Made by a program: the position numbers and the translations under genes
Part shown: positions 9,301 to 17,706 of the stretch, in pieces
How the letters are laid out: each line of letters opens with the position of its first letter
Numbering within the stretch: the stretch's first letter is position 1
Assembly (NCBI RefSeq): GCF_001685485.1
Contig: NZ_BDEL01000001.1
Location: 1,795,501-1,859,500 of the forward strand
Direction of reading: 5' to 3'
Source of the DNA: Formosa haliotis
GTDB lineage: Bacteria; Bacteroidota; Bacteroidia; Flavobacteriales; Flavobacteriaceae
Length of the DNA stretch: 64,000 nt
The notes under the pieces: model-generated
What the model was told of the DNA's origin: nothing
The model's input: the letters and a program-made list of their open reading frames with translations, nothing else
Database searches by the model: none

Positions 9301-9904
9301 CCAAGATTTTCACATTTGGATTTTCTTCCTTATGCTTTTCAATTCTTCTGAATAATATAGGGTGACACCAAGCTGGGTTTGCCCCAGTAATTAAAAAACA
9401 ATCGGCTAATTCTATATCGGCATAAGAAATAGGAACAGAATCTTCTCCGAAGGTTTTTTTATAACCCACTACAGCCGAACTCATACATAATCTAGAATTG
9501 GTATCTATATTATTGGTTCCTAAAAACCCTTTAGTTAGTTTATTGGCTATATAATATTCTTCTGTTAAACACTGTCCAGAGACATAAAAACCTACGCTAT
9601 CTGGACCGTGTTTTTTTATGATAGATTTAAACACTTTTGCTGCCCGATCTAAAGCTGTATCCCAACTTACACGTTCTAAAGGATGCGATTTACTCCATCG
9701 CATTTCTGGATATAATAATCTATCGGAAACATCATTTGCAACATAATGCAAATTCATACCTTTAGAGCATAACATCCCTTTGTTTACCGGATGGTCTTTG
9801 TCGCCTTCCACATAAACTTTATTATTTTCGTCCTTCTTTACGATGATACCACAGCCTACACCACAGTATGAACACGTTGTTTTAATTTCTTTTTGAGGCA
9901 TCAT
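6377..9904 (-). CDS. Assimilatory nitrate reductase, catalytic subunit fused to FAD/NAD(P) reductase and BFD domain
   Basis: Reduces nitrate to nitrite in the cytoplasm. The first ~700 residues are a bis-MGD oxidoreductase: a 4Fe-4S motif at Cys11, 14, 18 and 46, then TNSRLCMSS with the Mo-ligand cysteine near residue 140, and a C-terminal molybdopterin dinucleotide-binding domain. Residues ~720-1110 are a NirB-like pyridine nucleotide-disulfide reductase (VVVGAGAAAF FAD site, IVGGGLLGLELA NAD site, IFAIGE). The last ~60 residues are a BFD-like 2Fe-2S domain (CSCSQVGEG and GCGSCK). This merges what many bacteria encode as NasC and NasB, so one chain could carry electrons from NAD(P)H to nitrate. 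It sits 80 bases after the transporter and overlaps the rubredoxin gene by one base. Confidence 0.93.
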   Translation of the reverse strand: MMPQKEIKTTCSYCGVGCGIIVKKDENNKVYVEGDKDHPVNKGMLCSKGMNLHYVANDVSDRLLYPEMRWSKSHPLERVSWDTALDRAAKVFKSIIKKHGPDSVGFYVSGQCLTEEYYIANKLTKGFLGTNNIDTNSRLCMSSAVVGYKKTFGEDSVPISYADIELADCFLITGANPAWCHPILFRRIEKHKEENPNVKILVVDPRKTDSANFADLHLQILPGTDVILYNAIGKRLIDRRMIDKRFIKEHTENFEKYKKQVQDTSLREASRLCGVTVDEIKKAAQIIGQSKAFISMWAMGLNQSAIGTHKNYALLNLSLITGQVGKPGSGPFSLTGQPNAMGGREVGGMANLLAVHKDLFNAEHRQEVADFWKVDKISDKAGYTATEMFDALETGKMKAVWIVCTNPMVSMPNAHRIERALKQAKFVVVQDISNRSDTLEHADLVLPAAAWLEKEGTMTNSERRISYLPKGIEAPGEAKPDVEILCEFAQKMGFEGFNYNSTEEIYQEYTEMTKGSNIDISELNYERLKGEGTFQWPVTEQQKDGTPRLFQDKKFYTPSQKAIFNIPDFVNNISDLPNATYPLILTTGRVRDQWHTMTKTGKVSRLKTHYSTPVLELSPVDAFLNKIKNGDVVEVTSANGVVRVRTKVTDSVKKGVVFLPMHWGKQLQSDLNRANNLTHTIVDPVSKEPDFKFTRVSVSKYKKEKEKIVVVGAGAAAFRFIQNYREHSEADEIVVFSKEINPFYNRVLLPEYVTEELTWEQLLKIKEKELKKLQIELFSETYIVEIDRENKIATDNHGTHHAYDKLILATGSRAFVPNDVQLNLPGRFTLRSKQDADGFKSYLDGTGLKAEDQHVTIVGGGLLGLELAAALKHRNVNTTIIQRASNLMERQLDPISSKLLAKHVQELGIQIYFSNEVSTVFDDEDTKNALNITLKSGKTFKSNAIVYAIGTRPNIEIAKSSGVACGRGIKVNHHLQSSDPNIFAIGEIAEFNNNILGITSAAEEQAAILANFMAGDISSMYKGSVAMNILKFSDLDLCSLGNIVVPENDNSYEEIIFMDMNKRYYKKCIVKDDLLVGAVLMGDKNEFAEFKTLIESKVELSDKRDKLLRGASNDKPVLGKLVCSCSQVGEGNIEDAISKGCTNFTELCNQTGAGLGCGSCKTEVREILNNHKVLA

Positions 9905-9984
9905 ATGTATTTAAATACATTTTAATTTCTTTTTTAAATGTAATAAAACTTATCTATTACAGGACTGAATTTTATGGTCGCATT

Positions 9985-11400
9985 TTAAATAGATTGCGTT
10001 GCCATTTGCGTATCGAAGGCGTCGTCTTCTACTTCTTCTTTCACGTCATTTTTCACAGTAGAGAATTTAATAGCCAAAGTACTTACGGCTACAACTAAAA
10101 CTACCAAACTTATAATTAAAAACCCACTCGATACTGCCGATGAAGATGCGGCGGCTTGTGCGGCATGGATAGCATCTGCACTCATACCTTCGGTGGCTGC
10201 TAATGCTGCTTTTTCTGCCACTGCCGATTTAGACTTTAATAATAACGCGGCAAGAAATGCACCTACGTTTCCTCCTGCACCTACAATACCAGATATAGAT
10301 CCGATAGCTTTTTGGTTTACAAAAGGTACTACAGAAAACGTTGCACCTTCTGCCATTTGCACAGATAAACTAAACAATACCAAACATACAATACCTAACA
10401 CAATTCCGGTAGCCGATGAGAATGCGGCAAGAATAATACCTTCTACAGCTAGTATGGCTGATAAAAACAATACACGTCCGCGTAATCCTTTAAGTTTTCC
10501 AAATTTATCACCAAAGAAACCTCCTAGCGTTCTTGCAAAAATATTCATTAGGGCGAAAGACAATACGATATTTCCGGCTGTTACACGTTCTAACTGAAAA
10601 GTGTTTTGCAGATAATCATCCATCGTTCCGTAAACCGTTAACTCAATTCCAAAACAAGCTGCATATACAAAGAATAAGATCCAAACACGGTAATCTTTAA
10701 CAGCTTCCATAAAACCTACATCATCCTTTTTGGTTTGTGGCATATCGCCAGAAGCTTTTAATTCCTTATAATTTCCTTCTAACGTATCTTGTGTAAAGTT
10801 ATAATATACAAGTCCCATTAAGAAACAAACAATACCTGCAATAATCATAGAGTATCTCCAAGCTTCAGATTCTGCTACTCCAAAAGCAACCACACCGGCA
10901 GCAATTAAAGGCATCCCTAAACGGTTGGCTCCACCTCCTAAGTTACCCCAACCTGCAGAGGTCGCATTCGCTGTACCTACAATATTTGGCGCAAACATAA
11001 TAGAGGTATGAAACTGCGTAATTACAAACGATGCTCCAATAAACCCAATAAAGAATCGGCATATTAAAAATTGTAATGGCGTTTGCACTAAACCTAATAA
11101 CACGACAGGAATAGCACCTAAAACAAGTAACCACGAGTAACATAAACGCGGTCCGTATTTATCGCAAAGTTTACCTATTAATAAACGTGCGAAGACCGTA
11201 CCCGAAACCGCAAGTATAATGGAATTCCATTTTTGCGATGGCGTTAAACCTAAATCATTTACAACATCTGGCATAAATGGCACAATACCAAACCAAGAAA
11301 AGAAACATAAGAAAAAGGCTAGTGAGGTAATCCAAAACGTTCGAATTGGAAGACTTTTAAAATTTAAAAGATCTAATTTTGTAGCTTTTGCAGAACTCAT
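9985..11400 (-). CDS. narK: NarK/NasA-type nitrate/nitrite MFS transporter
   Basis: An inner membrane transporter of 471 residues with twelve predicted membrane spans. Both nitrate-porter signatures are present: GWGNLGGGANRLGMP near residue 150 and GAGGNVGAFLAALLL near residue 375. It would bring nitrate in for the fused reductase encoded next. An unusual alanine-rich loop of about 35 residues (KAALAATEGMSADAIHAAQ and on) lies between the last two spans. The upstream region carries the perfect palindrome at 11430-11453 that is repeated in front of nirB. It is the first gene of the narK-nas-rubredoxin operon. Whether it also exports nitrite cannot be told from sequence. Confidence 0.92.
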   Translation of the reverse strand: MSSAKATKLDLLNFKSLPIRTFWITSLAFFLCFFSWFGIVPFMPDVVNDLGLTPSQKWNSIILAVSGTVFARLLIGKLCDKYGPRLCYSWLLVLGAIPVVLLGLVQTPLQFLICRFFIGFIGASFVITQFHTSIMFAPNIVGTANATSAGWGNLGGGANRLGMPLIAAGVVAFGVAESEAWRYSMIIAGIVCFLMGLVYYNFTQDTLEGNYKELKASGDMPQTKKDDVGFMEAVKDYRVWILFFVYAACFGIELTVYGTMDDYLQNTFQLERVTAGNIVLSFALMNIFARTLGGFFGDKFGKLKGLRGRVLFLSAILAVEGIILAAFSSATGIVLGIVCLVLFSLSVQMAEGATFSVVPFVNQKAIGSISGIVGAGGNVGAFLAALLLKSKSAVAEKAALAATEGMSADAIHAAQAAASSSAVSSGFLIISLVVLVVAVSTLAIKFSTVKNDVKEEVEDDAFDTQMATQSI

Positions 11401-11429
11401 AACAATTGAATTTTTACGTTAGTGAGATA

Positions 11430-11453
11430 AAATTAAGTATTAATACTTAATTT
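11430..11453. promoter_or_regulatory. Perfect 24-bp palindrome upstream of narK (operator candidate)
   Basis: The half-site is AAATTAAGTATT and the other half is its exact reverse complement. It ends 30 bp upstream of the narK ATG. On the minus strand it runs into TAATTTTA, one mismatch from the -7 element TAnnTTTG, so it fills the spacer between -33 and -7. The central 22 bp are identical at 17685-17706 before nirB. Two TACGTA sites follow at 11467-11472 and 11486-11491. Confidence 0.75.
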
Positions 11454-11562
11454 ATACTTATAAAATTACGTATTTTTTCAATTATTACGTACCTAATAAT
11501 TTTTTAGGTTTATATTATTAATTTTTCAATAAGAAGGCTTAAAAAGTCAAAAAACAATGATT

Positions 11563-11581
11563 CAAAAAAACCGTAAGGTTT
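11563..11581 (-). terminator. Short intrinsic terminator after the response regulator
   Basis: On the minus strand AAACC-TTAC-GGTTT is followed by a run of U. The stem is only five base pairs and overlaps the response regulator stop codon. It would end the nirB operon before the narK promoter region. Confidence 0.5.
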
Positions 11582-12233
11582 AAACCAAGCGATACTTAGC
11601 TGCTATTTTTGTAAGCTCGATTAGGTTTTTAACGTCTAATTTTTTCATTAAATTAAAACGATGCACTTCGGCAGTACGTTTACTAACATCCAAATTTTCA
11701 GCAATTTCCTTATTACTTTTACCATCAAGCACTAATGATAAAATTTGTTTTTCACGTTTGGTAAGATTAAATGTCGATTCTGGCTTTTCTGGTTCCTCTT
11801 CTTGTACACCGCCTTGGTTAATCATATTATTAATAATAATAGAAGACACATCTCCGGTAAAATACTTACCTCCAGATGCCACCATTTGAAGCGCTTTCAT
11901 AAACTCTTCTTTGCTCGACCCTTTTAATAAGTAGCCATCGGCACCAGCATTAATGGCATTTAACACGTATTCTTCTGAATCGTGCATAGATAACACCAAG
12001 GTTTTAATTGGACTTTTAATTTTATTCAATTCAGTAACCACCTCAATACCATTCATTTCTGGCATACGTATATCTACAATAAGTACATCGGGCTTATTAT
12101 CTTCAACCACTTTTAAAGCCTCTTTTCCATTAGACGCTTCGGCAATTACATGAACCCCGTCTTGATCTTCTAACAACGATTTAATACCATCTCTAACTAA
12201 AAGATGATCGTCTGCCAATACTACATTTATCAT
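11580..12233 (-). CDS. NarL/LuxR-family response regulator
   Basis: A 217-residue DNA-binding response regulator. The receiver domain covers residues 1-120, with the acidic pair in LADDH, the phosphoacceptor Asp in VLIVDIRMPEMNG (about residue 54), and a conserved Lys in YLLKGSS. The C-terminal LuxR-type helix-turn-helix is seen in LTKREKQILSLVLDGKSNKEIA and SKRTAEVHR. It follows the NarX-like kinase gene by 62 bases, and the pair closes the nirBD operon. It is the natural candidate to bind the TACGTA sites or the shared palindrome before narK and nirB. This is inference from position, since heptamer sites of the NarL type (TACYYMT) are not a perfect match. Confidence 0.9.
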   Translation of the reverse strand: MINVVLADDHLLVRDGIKSLLEDQDGVHVIAEASNGKEALKVVEDNKPDVLIVDIRMPEMNGIEVVTELNKIKSPIKTLVLSMHDSEEYVLNAINAGADGYLLKGSSKEEFMKALQMVASGGKYFTGDVSSIIINNMINQGGVQEEEPEKPESTFNLTKREKQILSLVLDGKSNKEIAENLDVSKRTAEVHRFNLMKKLDVKNLIELTKIAAKYRLV

Positions 12234-12295
12234 ATGTTAAATCATTCTGTTTAAATACGTAGCAAATTAATTAAAAATTAAGTAATATCACCCAA

Positions 12296-14107
12296 TTAAA
12301 TTGGGATATTTAAGGTAATCCGGGTTCCTGACTCTTTAGAAGAATTTAAAAACAATCGGCCGTTAATGTAGTTAATACGCTCGTTCATAAAAGTCATTCC
12401 CATACCACCTACACCGGTTCTAATATTTTTAGGGCGGTTAACATCAAAGCCTTTACCATCATCGTCTATAGTAATACTTAGTATGTGTTCGCTATGCGAT
12501 ATAGTAACTAAAATATACGTAGAATCGGCATATTTAATCGCATTATTTATGGCCTCTTGCGTAATTCTATAAATATTAATTTCGACCAAAGAATCTAACC
12601 GTTGATTAAAATTGGTACGGTTATATTGTTCTATAGTTTTACCGGTAAGCTTGGCTAATTCTTGGGTTAATTTTGAAAGTGCCGGGACTATACCATAATC
12701 GCTTAATTCTGGAGGTGTTAAATTAAAAGTAGCAGCTCTAACCCCCTGAATAATATCGCCGGTTAAACTTTTTAATTGCTTTATTTTAGCTTCAGCTTTG
12801 TCTAGGTCGTTTAAATTTACGCTCTCTAAGTTATATTTTAATCCGGTTAGCATTTGCCCAATGCCATCGTGAATATCTTTAGCAATACGATTTTGTTCCT
12901 TTTCTTGGTTTTCTATAATCTTGCTAGAAATTATTTTCTGCTGATTCATATTTTCCTCGTAACTCGCCTTTGTTAGCGATTCTACTTCTAATTGCGCTTG
13001 CTTCTTTTCGGTAATATCTGAAGCAATAATTAGAATTTCAGATTTTTCTGCTTTTGAGAAAATAGGAATAACATACATTTCTAACCACAACAATTCCCCT
13101 GTACTTTTTGAGGCCTTTATTTCGCCTTGCCACCCCACTTTATTATAAGTATTTAGAATGTGCTCTACATAAAGTTGATCGTTTTTTTCGGCAGAAATTA
13201 ATTCGGAAAAATTTAAATTGATATTAAAATTGGACTGCTTAAATAATTTAGAAAACTTATCGCCTATATGAAGAATCGAACCCTCTGAAGTTACACGAGC
13301 AAACAGCAAGGTCTTATCCATAGCCTGGTTTAACACCCGAAGCTCTTTAACCGAACGTTCGTTTTCTTCACGTAACACATCTGCTTCATAAGCGGTTTTT
13401 ATTGCTTTCTGTTCAGAATGTAACAGTTTTGCAATAATTTTTTCAACCATTCGTGCGGTTGGCTTAAAGATGAAAATGAATTCTAACAACAACAGCAACA
13501 ATGTAAATAACATTAAAAACAGTTCCCATTGCCTTAACCGATTTACTTTTTCATTGGCCTCATCATCGTACTGATTTACGATGGCATCCATGATGTGTAA
13601 AAATTGTGGCTGAGTTGTAACCACGCGATTTACATCGTCGGAGAGTACATTTACATCAATATTAGGCTGATTCTCTAGAGCAGAAATAATACGATTTGAA
13701 GCGTTATAGATATCTGAAAATGGCAATTGAAGTTGCCCAAACATATCGATTACTTTTGGGCTATTTACGCCCGAAAGCTCCAAACTATCGTGTCCATGAA
13801 GCAGTGCTAGATGGGCTGTATTCCACTGCTTCAAGGTATTTTTAAGATGATTTTTTTGAGTTAATCGCTGAGAACCATCGGTACTGTTTGCTATTAAAAG
13901 TACCTCCTTACTTAGTTTCTGACTCAGCATACGTTGCCGGCCGGCAACATTTATTATGGTAGAATCGTCCTGCTGATCTTTTAAGAACTTACGGACGATT
14001 ATCTGACTTATAATTATAGAAAAAGCAACAGCTCCTAATGCAAAAATATATAAACGACGAAGCCTATTAAACGTACTCGTATCTAACGAACTACTGCTGC
14101 CATTCAT
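12296..14107 (-). CDS. NarX-like sensor histidine kinase with PilJ-type input domain and PAS
   Basis: A 603-residue membrane kinase. A membrane span near residues 17-40 and another near 195-215 (LFLMLFTLLLLLLEFIFIF region) enclose a periplasmic helical domain that starts INVAGRQRMLSQKLSKEVLL, the PilJ/NarX-type P-box sequence. A PAS domain follows (about 255-375, ending in DITEKKQAQ). The HisKA_3 dimerisation helix holds the phosphorylated His in IAKDIHDGIGQMLTGLKYN, and the HATPase domain has NAIKYA and DDGKGFD. It is 11 bases after the DUF4202 gene in the nirBD operon. It probably senses nitrate or nitrite outside the cell and signals to the adjacent NarL-type regulator. The ligand is inferred from context. 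Confidence 0.9.
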   Translation of the reverse strand: MNGSSSSLDTSTFNRLRRLYIFALGAVAFSIIISQIIVRKFLKDQQDDSTIINVAGRQRMLSQKLSKEVLLIANSTDGSQRLTQKNHLKNTLKQWNTAHLALLHGHDSLELSGVNSPKVIDMFGQLQLPFSDIYNASNRIISALENQPNIDVNVLSDDVNRVVTTQPQFLHIMDAIVNQYDDEANEKVNRLRQWELFLMLFTLLLLLLEFIFIFKPTARMVEKIIAKLLHSEQKAIKTAYEADVLREENERSVKELRVLNQAMDKTLLFARVTSEGSILHIGDKFSKLFKQSNFNINLNFSELISAEKNDQLYVEHILNTYNKVGWQGEIKASKSTGELLWLEMYVIPIFSKAEKSEILIIASDITEKKQAQLEVESLTKASYEENMNQQKIISSKIIENQEKEQNRIAKDIHDGIGQMLTGLKYNLESVNLNDLDKAEAKIKQLKSLTGDIIQGVRAATFNLTPPELSDYGIVPALSKLTQELAKLTGKTIEQYNRTNFNQRLDSLVEINIYRITQEAINNAIKYADSTYILVTISHSEHILSITIDDDGKGFDVNRPKNIRTGVGGMGMTFMNERINYINGRLFLNSSKESGTRITLNIPI

Positions 14108-14118
14108 GTATTAACTAT

Positions 14119-14700
14119 TTAAGCCAAAGCTTGTTTAATCAGGTCTGCGGTATCTTCTGAAAATGGTATAGTAAGTGCATTTTTGTGAGCTGCATCAGAC
14201 ATTTTATTCCAAGTTTTTTGAAGTATATCTATAAGCTTTTCGTTGTCGTGCTTAGTCGCAAAATCCTCAAAATAATATTGTAAAAACACCAAACACACCA
14301 CATCTTCTAGAGTTTGAGAATCTGGATCTTTTTTAAATGATTTTTTACTGATTAAAAACTGAACACGTTCAACAAATTCGGAGTCGTAACCAACAGATTC
14401 TAGAATGTCTCCAGCCAAATTAGCATGCATCTTTTTAAGATCGTTTCGCCAATTCATATACCCTGCTTTAGTCATAGGATATTCGTTTCTCGGAATTTCC
14501 CAACGACAAATATGTTGTGCTCTTGCAGCAATTTGTAAAGCTTCTGATGCTGTTGGCATATAGTCTAGCAAACACGCTGTCATGCGTTGAGAATACAATA
14601 ATTCTTTTGGCACCGATTTACCATTATCGATTTCACGGTTTAAATCTTGAGCATTTTTCTCGTCTATTAATGCTATGGCTTGTTCAAATTTTGCACTCAC
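14119..14700 (-). CDS. DUF4202 domain-containing protein
   Basis: A 193-residue soluble protein of the DUF4202 family, whose function is not known. It is helical and carries candidate metal- or substrate-binding residues: ARAQHICRWEIPRNEYPMTKAGY (about residues 65-87) and KKMHANLAGDIL, with His, Arg and acidic residues resembling an HD-like layout. It lies between nirD (30 bases upstream) and the sensor kinase (11 bases downstream), so it is cotranscribed with nitrite reduction. Members often neighbour nitrite reductase or nitrate assimilation genes in other bacteria, from general knowledge. A housekeeping or regulatory role in nitrogen assimilation is likely, but the reaction is unknown. Confidence 0.85.
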   Translation of the reverse strand: MSAKFEQAIALIDEKNAQDLNREIDNGKSVPKELLYSQRMTACLLDYMPTASEALQIAARAQHICRWEIPRNEYPMTKAGYMNWRNDLKKMHANLAGDILESVGYDSEFVERVQFLISKKSFKKDPDSQTLEDVVCLVFLQYYFEDFATKHDNEKLIDILQKTWNKMSDAAHKNALTIPFSEDTADLIKQALA

Positions 14701-14730
14701 AATATTATAGTTTTGGATATAGTTCCAAAT

Positions 14731-15111
14731 CTATTCAGAAAATCCGATATACACAAAGTTGTCTTCTACTTTTACAGGATAAATTGAAATCGCATCTAAA
14801 TCGCCATTCAAATTCTCGCCTGTAACTAACGAAAATGTTTTTTTGTGCATTGGGCAAGCTATTTTAGGGATTCCCTTTTCATCGCCAATCATTCCACGAG
14901 ATAATACCATTTCTAGTTTATGCGGACAAGCATTTTGACATGCGTACCACTGGTTTCTTCTTTCAAAATAATAGACTGCAATTTGTTTGTCTTTATATTT
15001 TACACAAGCACCTCCATTTTTTGGAAAGTCGCTTACTTTTGCCGCTTTAAACCATACGCTTACTTGATCTGGTTGAAAAGCTGGTTGTAATCCTGTTAAA
15101 ATAGTATCCAT
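14731..15111 (-). CDS. nirD: Nitrite reductase small subunit, Rieske type
   Basis: A 126-residue partner of NirB. It has the Rieske 2Fe-2S ligands CPH (in NACPHK) and CPMH (in IACPMHKK), with about 22 residues between the pairs, so the cluster should be present. The rest matches NirD: FKAAKVSDFPKNGGACVKY and FSLVTGENLNGDL. It probably delivers electrons within, or stabilises, the cytoplasmic NADH-dependent nitrite reductase. It starts 19 bases after the nirB stop in the same operon and is followed by the DUF4202 gene. Confidence 0.93.
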   Translation of the reverse strand: MDTILTGLQPAFQPDQVSVWFKAAKVSDFPKNGGACVKYKDKQIAVYYFERRNQWYACQNACPHKLEMVLSRGMIGDEKGIPKIACPMHKKTFSLVTGENLNGDLDAISIYPVKVEDNFVYIGFSE

Positions 15112-15130
15112 AATTTCTTAAGTTTTGTTA

Positions 15131-17653
15131 TTAGTTAGAGGTCCAAGGTTCTGGCATTATTTGATCGCGCATTGGCACAAACACTATATTATCGTCTTTT
15201 TCATCAGAATTAATAAAGTGCTTAAATCGGCTTTGTAATTCTTCGCGTTCTATTACTTGTGTCCACTCACATTCGTAAGCATCAACTAGACCTTGCATAT
15301 CCTTTTCTAATTCTTCGGCCAGATTTAAACTGTCGTCTATTACTATAGATTTTAGTTGCTCGATTCCGCCTTCTAATTTATCTAACCATGCTGCAGTTCG
15401 CATAAGTGGCGCGGCCGTACGGATGTAATACATCAAGAAACGGTCTAGGTATTTAATACAGGTTTCGTTATCTATTTGTTCTGCTAAAAGTAAAGCGTGT
15501 TTTGGGGTCGCTCCACCGTTTCCGCAGACATATAAGTTCCATCCTCCTTCTACAGCAATTACTCCAAAATCTTTTCCTCTTGCTTCCGCACATTCACGAA
15601 TACATCCAGAAACACCACCTTTAAGTTTATGTGGCGAACGTAATCCTTTGTAACGGTTTTCTAAATCGATCGCAAAACTTACACTTTCGTCCATTCCGTA
15701 TCGACACCATGTAGATCCCACACAACTTTTTACTGTTCTTAACGACTTTCCGTAAGCATGTCCGCTTTCAAAACCGGCATCTATCAATTCTTTCCAAATT
15801 GCAGGTAAGTCATTTAATTGCGCGCCGAATAAATCGATTCGCTGACCTCCAGTGATTTTTGTATATAAATTATATTTCTCTCCAACTTGCCCAATAACGA
15901 TTAGTTTTTGAGGTGTAATTTCTCCTCCTGGAATTCTTGGCACTACAGAATAGGTTCCGTTACGTTGAATATTTGCTAAGAATTTATCGTTGGAATCTTG
16001 AATAACATCTTCCTTGTTTGCCGTATCGTTATATAAACTTGCAAAAATAGAAGCTACTAAAGGCTTACAAGTTTCGCAACCATCGCCCTCTCCACAAGCA
16101 TCAAGCACTTCGTAGAACGTCGTTAATTTCTTTACTTTAATAATTCCGAATAACTCTTGACGTGTATAATTAAAGTGATCGCAAATGGTTTCTTTAACTT
16201 CTTTTCCTAAAGATTTAAGCGTTTCGTTTACAAGGTCTGAAACCATAGGTTTACAACCTCCACAACCGGTTCCTGCTTTTGTGCACGACATCACTTCAGA
16301 CACATTATTACATTCTCCAGAAGTAATAGTAGAACAGATATCGCCTTTACTCACACTCTCGCAAGAACAAATTTGTGCGGCATCTGGTAAATCCATTACA
16401 CTTCCAAAAACAGAACCACCATCGGCACGTGTTCCTAAAATTAAATCTTCTGCATTTTCTGGTAACGGAATACCATTTAAATACATTTGATGTAAAATAT
16501 TATAATCTGCTGCATCGCCTACAAGGATACCTCCTAATAAGGTTTTCCCATCGTGACTTACGTTAATACGCTTATATAAATACTTAGTTTTATTTTCGAA
16601 TAAGATAGAGTGCCCTTTTTCGGCTGGCATAAACGGCTCTCCAAAACTAGCCACATCTACCCCTATTAGTTTTAATTTAGTAGACATATCGATATCAGAA
16701 CTCATCAAGGCCTCTTCATTTCCTAAAATTTGTTCTACAGCAACATCTGCCATTTCGTATCCCGGAGCCACCAAACCATAAATCATATGATTGTATAAGG
16801 CGACTTCTCCAATGGCAAAAATTTCTGGATCTGAGGTTTGCATTTTATTGTTCACCGTAATTCCTCCGCGAACTCCCATATCTAAACCACAGGTTTTCCC
16901 GAGTTCATCTCGCGGACGAATACCTGCAGAAATAACTAGCATATCGACATCCAACTTATCGTCTTCTCCAAACTCCATAGCCTCTATTGCACGGTCTCCA
17001 AGAATTTGGTTGGTCGCTTTATTTAAATGTATATTTATCCCTAAAGATTCTAATTTTACTTGAAGCACTTTACTACTACGTAAATCTAATTGTCTAGGCA
17101 TTAATTTCTGAGCAAACTCTACAACATGCGGTTCTAAACCCATATCCATTACCGCTTTTGCAGCCTCTAAACCTAAAAGTCCACCACCTAAAACAGCTGC
17201 CTTAGCATCTGGCTTTTTAGCTTTAAGCATATCTGCATAGGCCATCATACCTTCCAGATCTTCTATAGTACGATACACAAAAACACCTTCCTTTTCAACA
17301 CCTTCTATAGGTGGTACAAAAGGTAAAGACCCTGTTGCCAAAACTAAGTAATCGTACTCATAACTCTCATCGCTAGAAGTGGTAATGGTTTTTGATTTTC
17401 TATGAATATCTGTTACACGTTCGTTTGAAATTAATTCAATATCATTATCGCTATACCAATTTGCCGGAGCTAATTCTAAAGCTTTTGCATCTTGATTTTG
17501 AAAATACTCACTTAAGTGAACACGATCGTATGCTGGTCTTGGCTCTTCACCAAAAACGATTAGTTTAAACTCTTCTTTGGATGCTTTTGCTATAAATTTT
17601 TCGCAAAACTTATACCCAACCATTCCATTTCCTACAACGATAACTTTTTTCAT
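15131..17653 (-). CDS. nirB: NAD(P)H-dependent nitrite reductase, large subunit
   Basis: Reduces nitrite to ammonium in the cytoplasm using NAD(P)H. Its 840 residues run: FAD/NAD reductase (VVGNGMVGYKFCEKF at the start, VLGGGLLGLEAAKAV near 155), a first BFD 2Fe-2S domain (CSCESVSKGDI and GCGGCK, about 430-480), a second BFD-like region (GDGCETCK near 540), then the siroheme domain with the 4Fe-4S/siroheme ligands CVGSTWC (C-x5-C) and CIREC (C-x3-C), near residues 660 and 700. The length and order are normal for NirB. It heads the operon nirB-nirD-DUF4202-kinase-regulator. The identical palindrome of the narK promoter overlaps its -7 element. Confidence 0.95.
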   Translation of the reverse strand: MKKVIVVGNGMVGYKFCEKFIAKASKEEFKLIVFGEEPRPAYDRVHLSEYFQNQDAKALELAPANWYSDNDIELISNERVTDIHRKSKTITTSSDESYEYDYLVLATGSLPFVPPIEGVEKEGVFVYRTIEDLEGMMAYADMLKAKKPDAKAAVLGGGLLGLEAAKAVMDMGLEPHVVEFAQKLMPRQLDLRSSKVLQVKLESLGINIHLNKATNQILGDRAIEAMEFGEDDKLDVDMLVISAGIRPRDELGKTCGLDMGVRGGITVNNKMQTSDPEIFAIGEVALYNHMIYGLVAPGYEMADVAVEQILGNEEALMSSDIDMSTKLKLIGVDVASFGEPFMPAEKGHSILFENKTKYLYKRINVSHDGKTLLGGILVGDAADYNILHQMYLNGIPLPENAEDLILGTRADGGSVFGSVMDLPDAAQICSCESVSKGDICSTITSGECNNVSEVMSCTKAGTGCGGCKPMVSDLVNETLKSLGKEVKETICDHFNYTRQELFGIIKVKKLTTFYEVLDACGEGDGCETCKPLVASIFASLYNDTANKEDVIQDSNDKFLANIQRNGTYSVVPRIPGGEITPQKLIVIGQVGEKYNLYTKITGGQRIDLFGAQLNDLPAIWKELIDAGFESGHAYGKSLRTVKSCVGSTWCRYGMDESVSFAIDLENRYKGLRSPHKLKGGVSGCIRECAEARGKDFGVIAVEGGWNLYVCGNGGATPKHALLLAEQIDNETCIKYLDRFLMYYIRTAAPLMRTAAWLDKLEGGIEQLKSIVIDDSLNLAEELEKDMQGLVDAYECEWTQVIEREELQSRFKHFINSDEKDDNIVFVPMRDQIMPEPWTSN

Positions 17654-17681
17654 ATACGTAGTTATTTTTCTATTACATGAT

Positions 17682-17706
17682 CAAAATTAAGTATTAATAC
17701 TTAATT
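17682..17706 (-). promoter_or_regulatory. nirB promoter -7 element overlapping a perfect 22-bp palindrome
   Basis: On the minus strand the -7 element TAATTTTG (17689 to 17682) matches TAnnTTTG and lies 28 bases before the nirB ATG. A perfect palindrome with half-site AATTAAGTATT occupies 17685-17706, overlapping that element and filling the spacer towards -33. The same 22 bp occur before narK. A TACGTA site at 17740-17745 is centred 47 bp upstream, the same distance as 11486-11491 from the narK palindrome. Confidence 0.75.

Noticed and set aside
10193..10597. 134-codon open frame on the plus strand inside narK
   Set aside because: Antisense to a clear MFS transporter; Ala/Pro-rich translation with no family.
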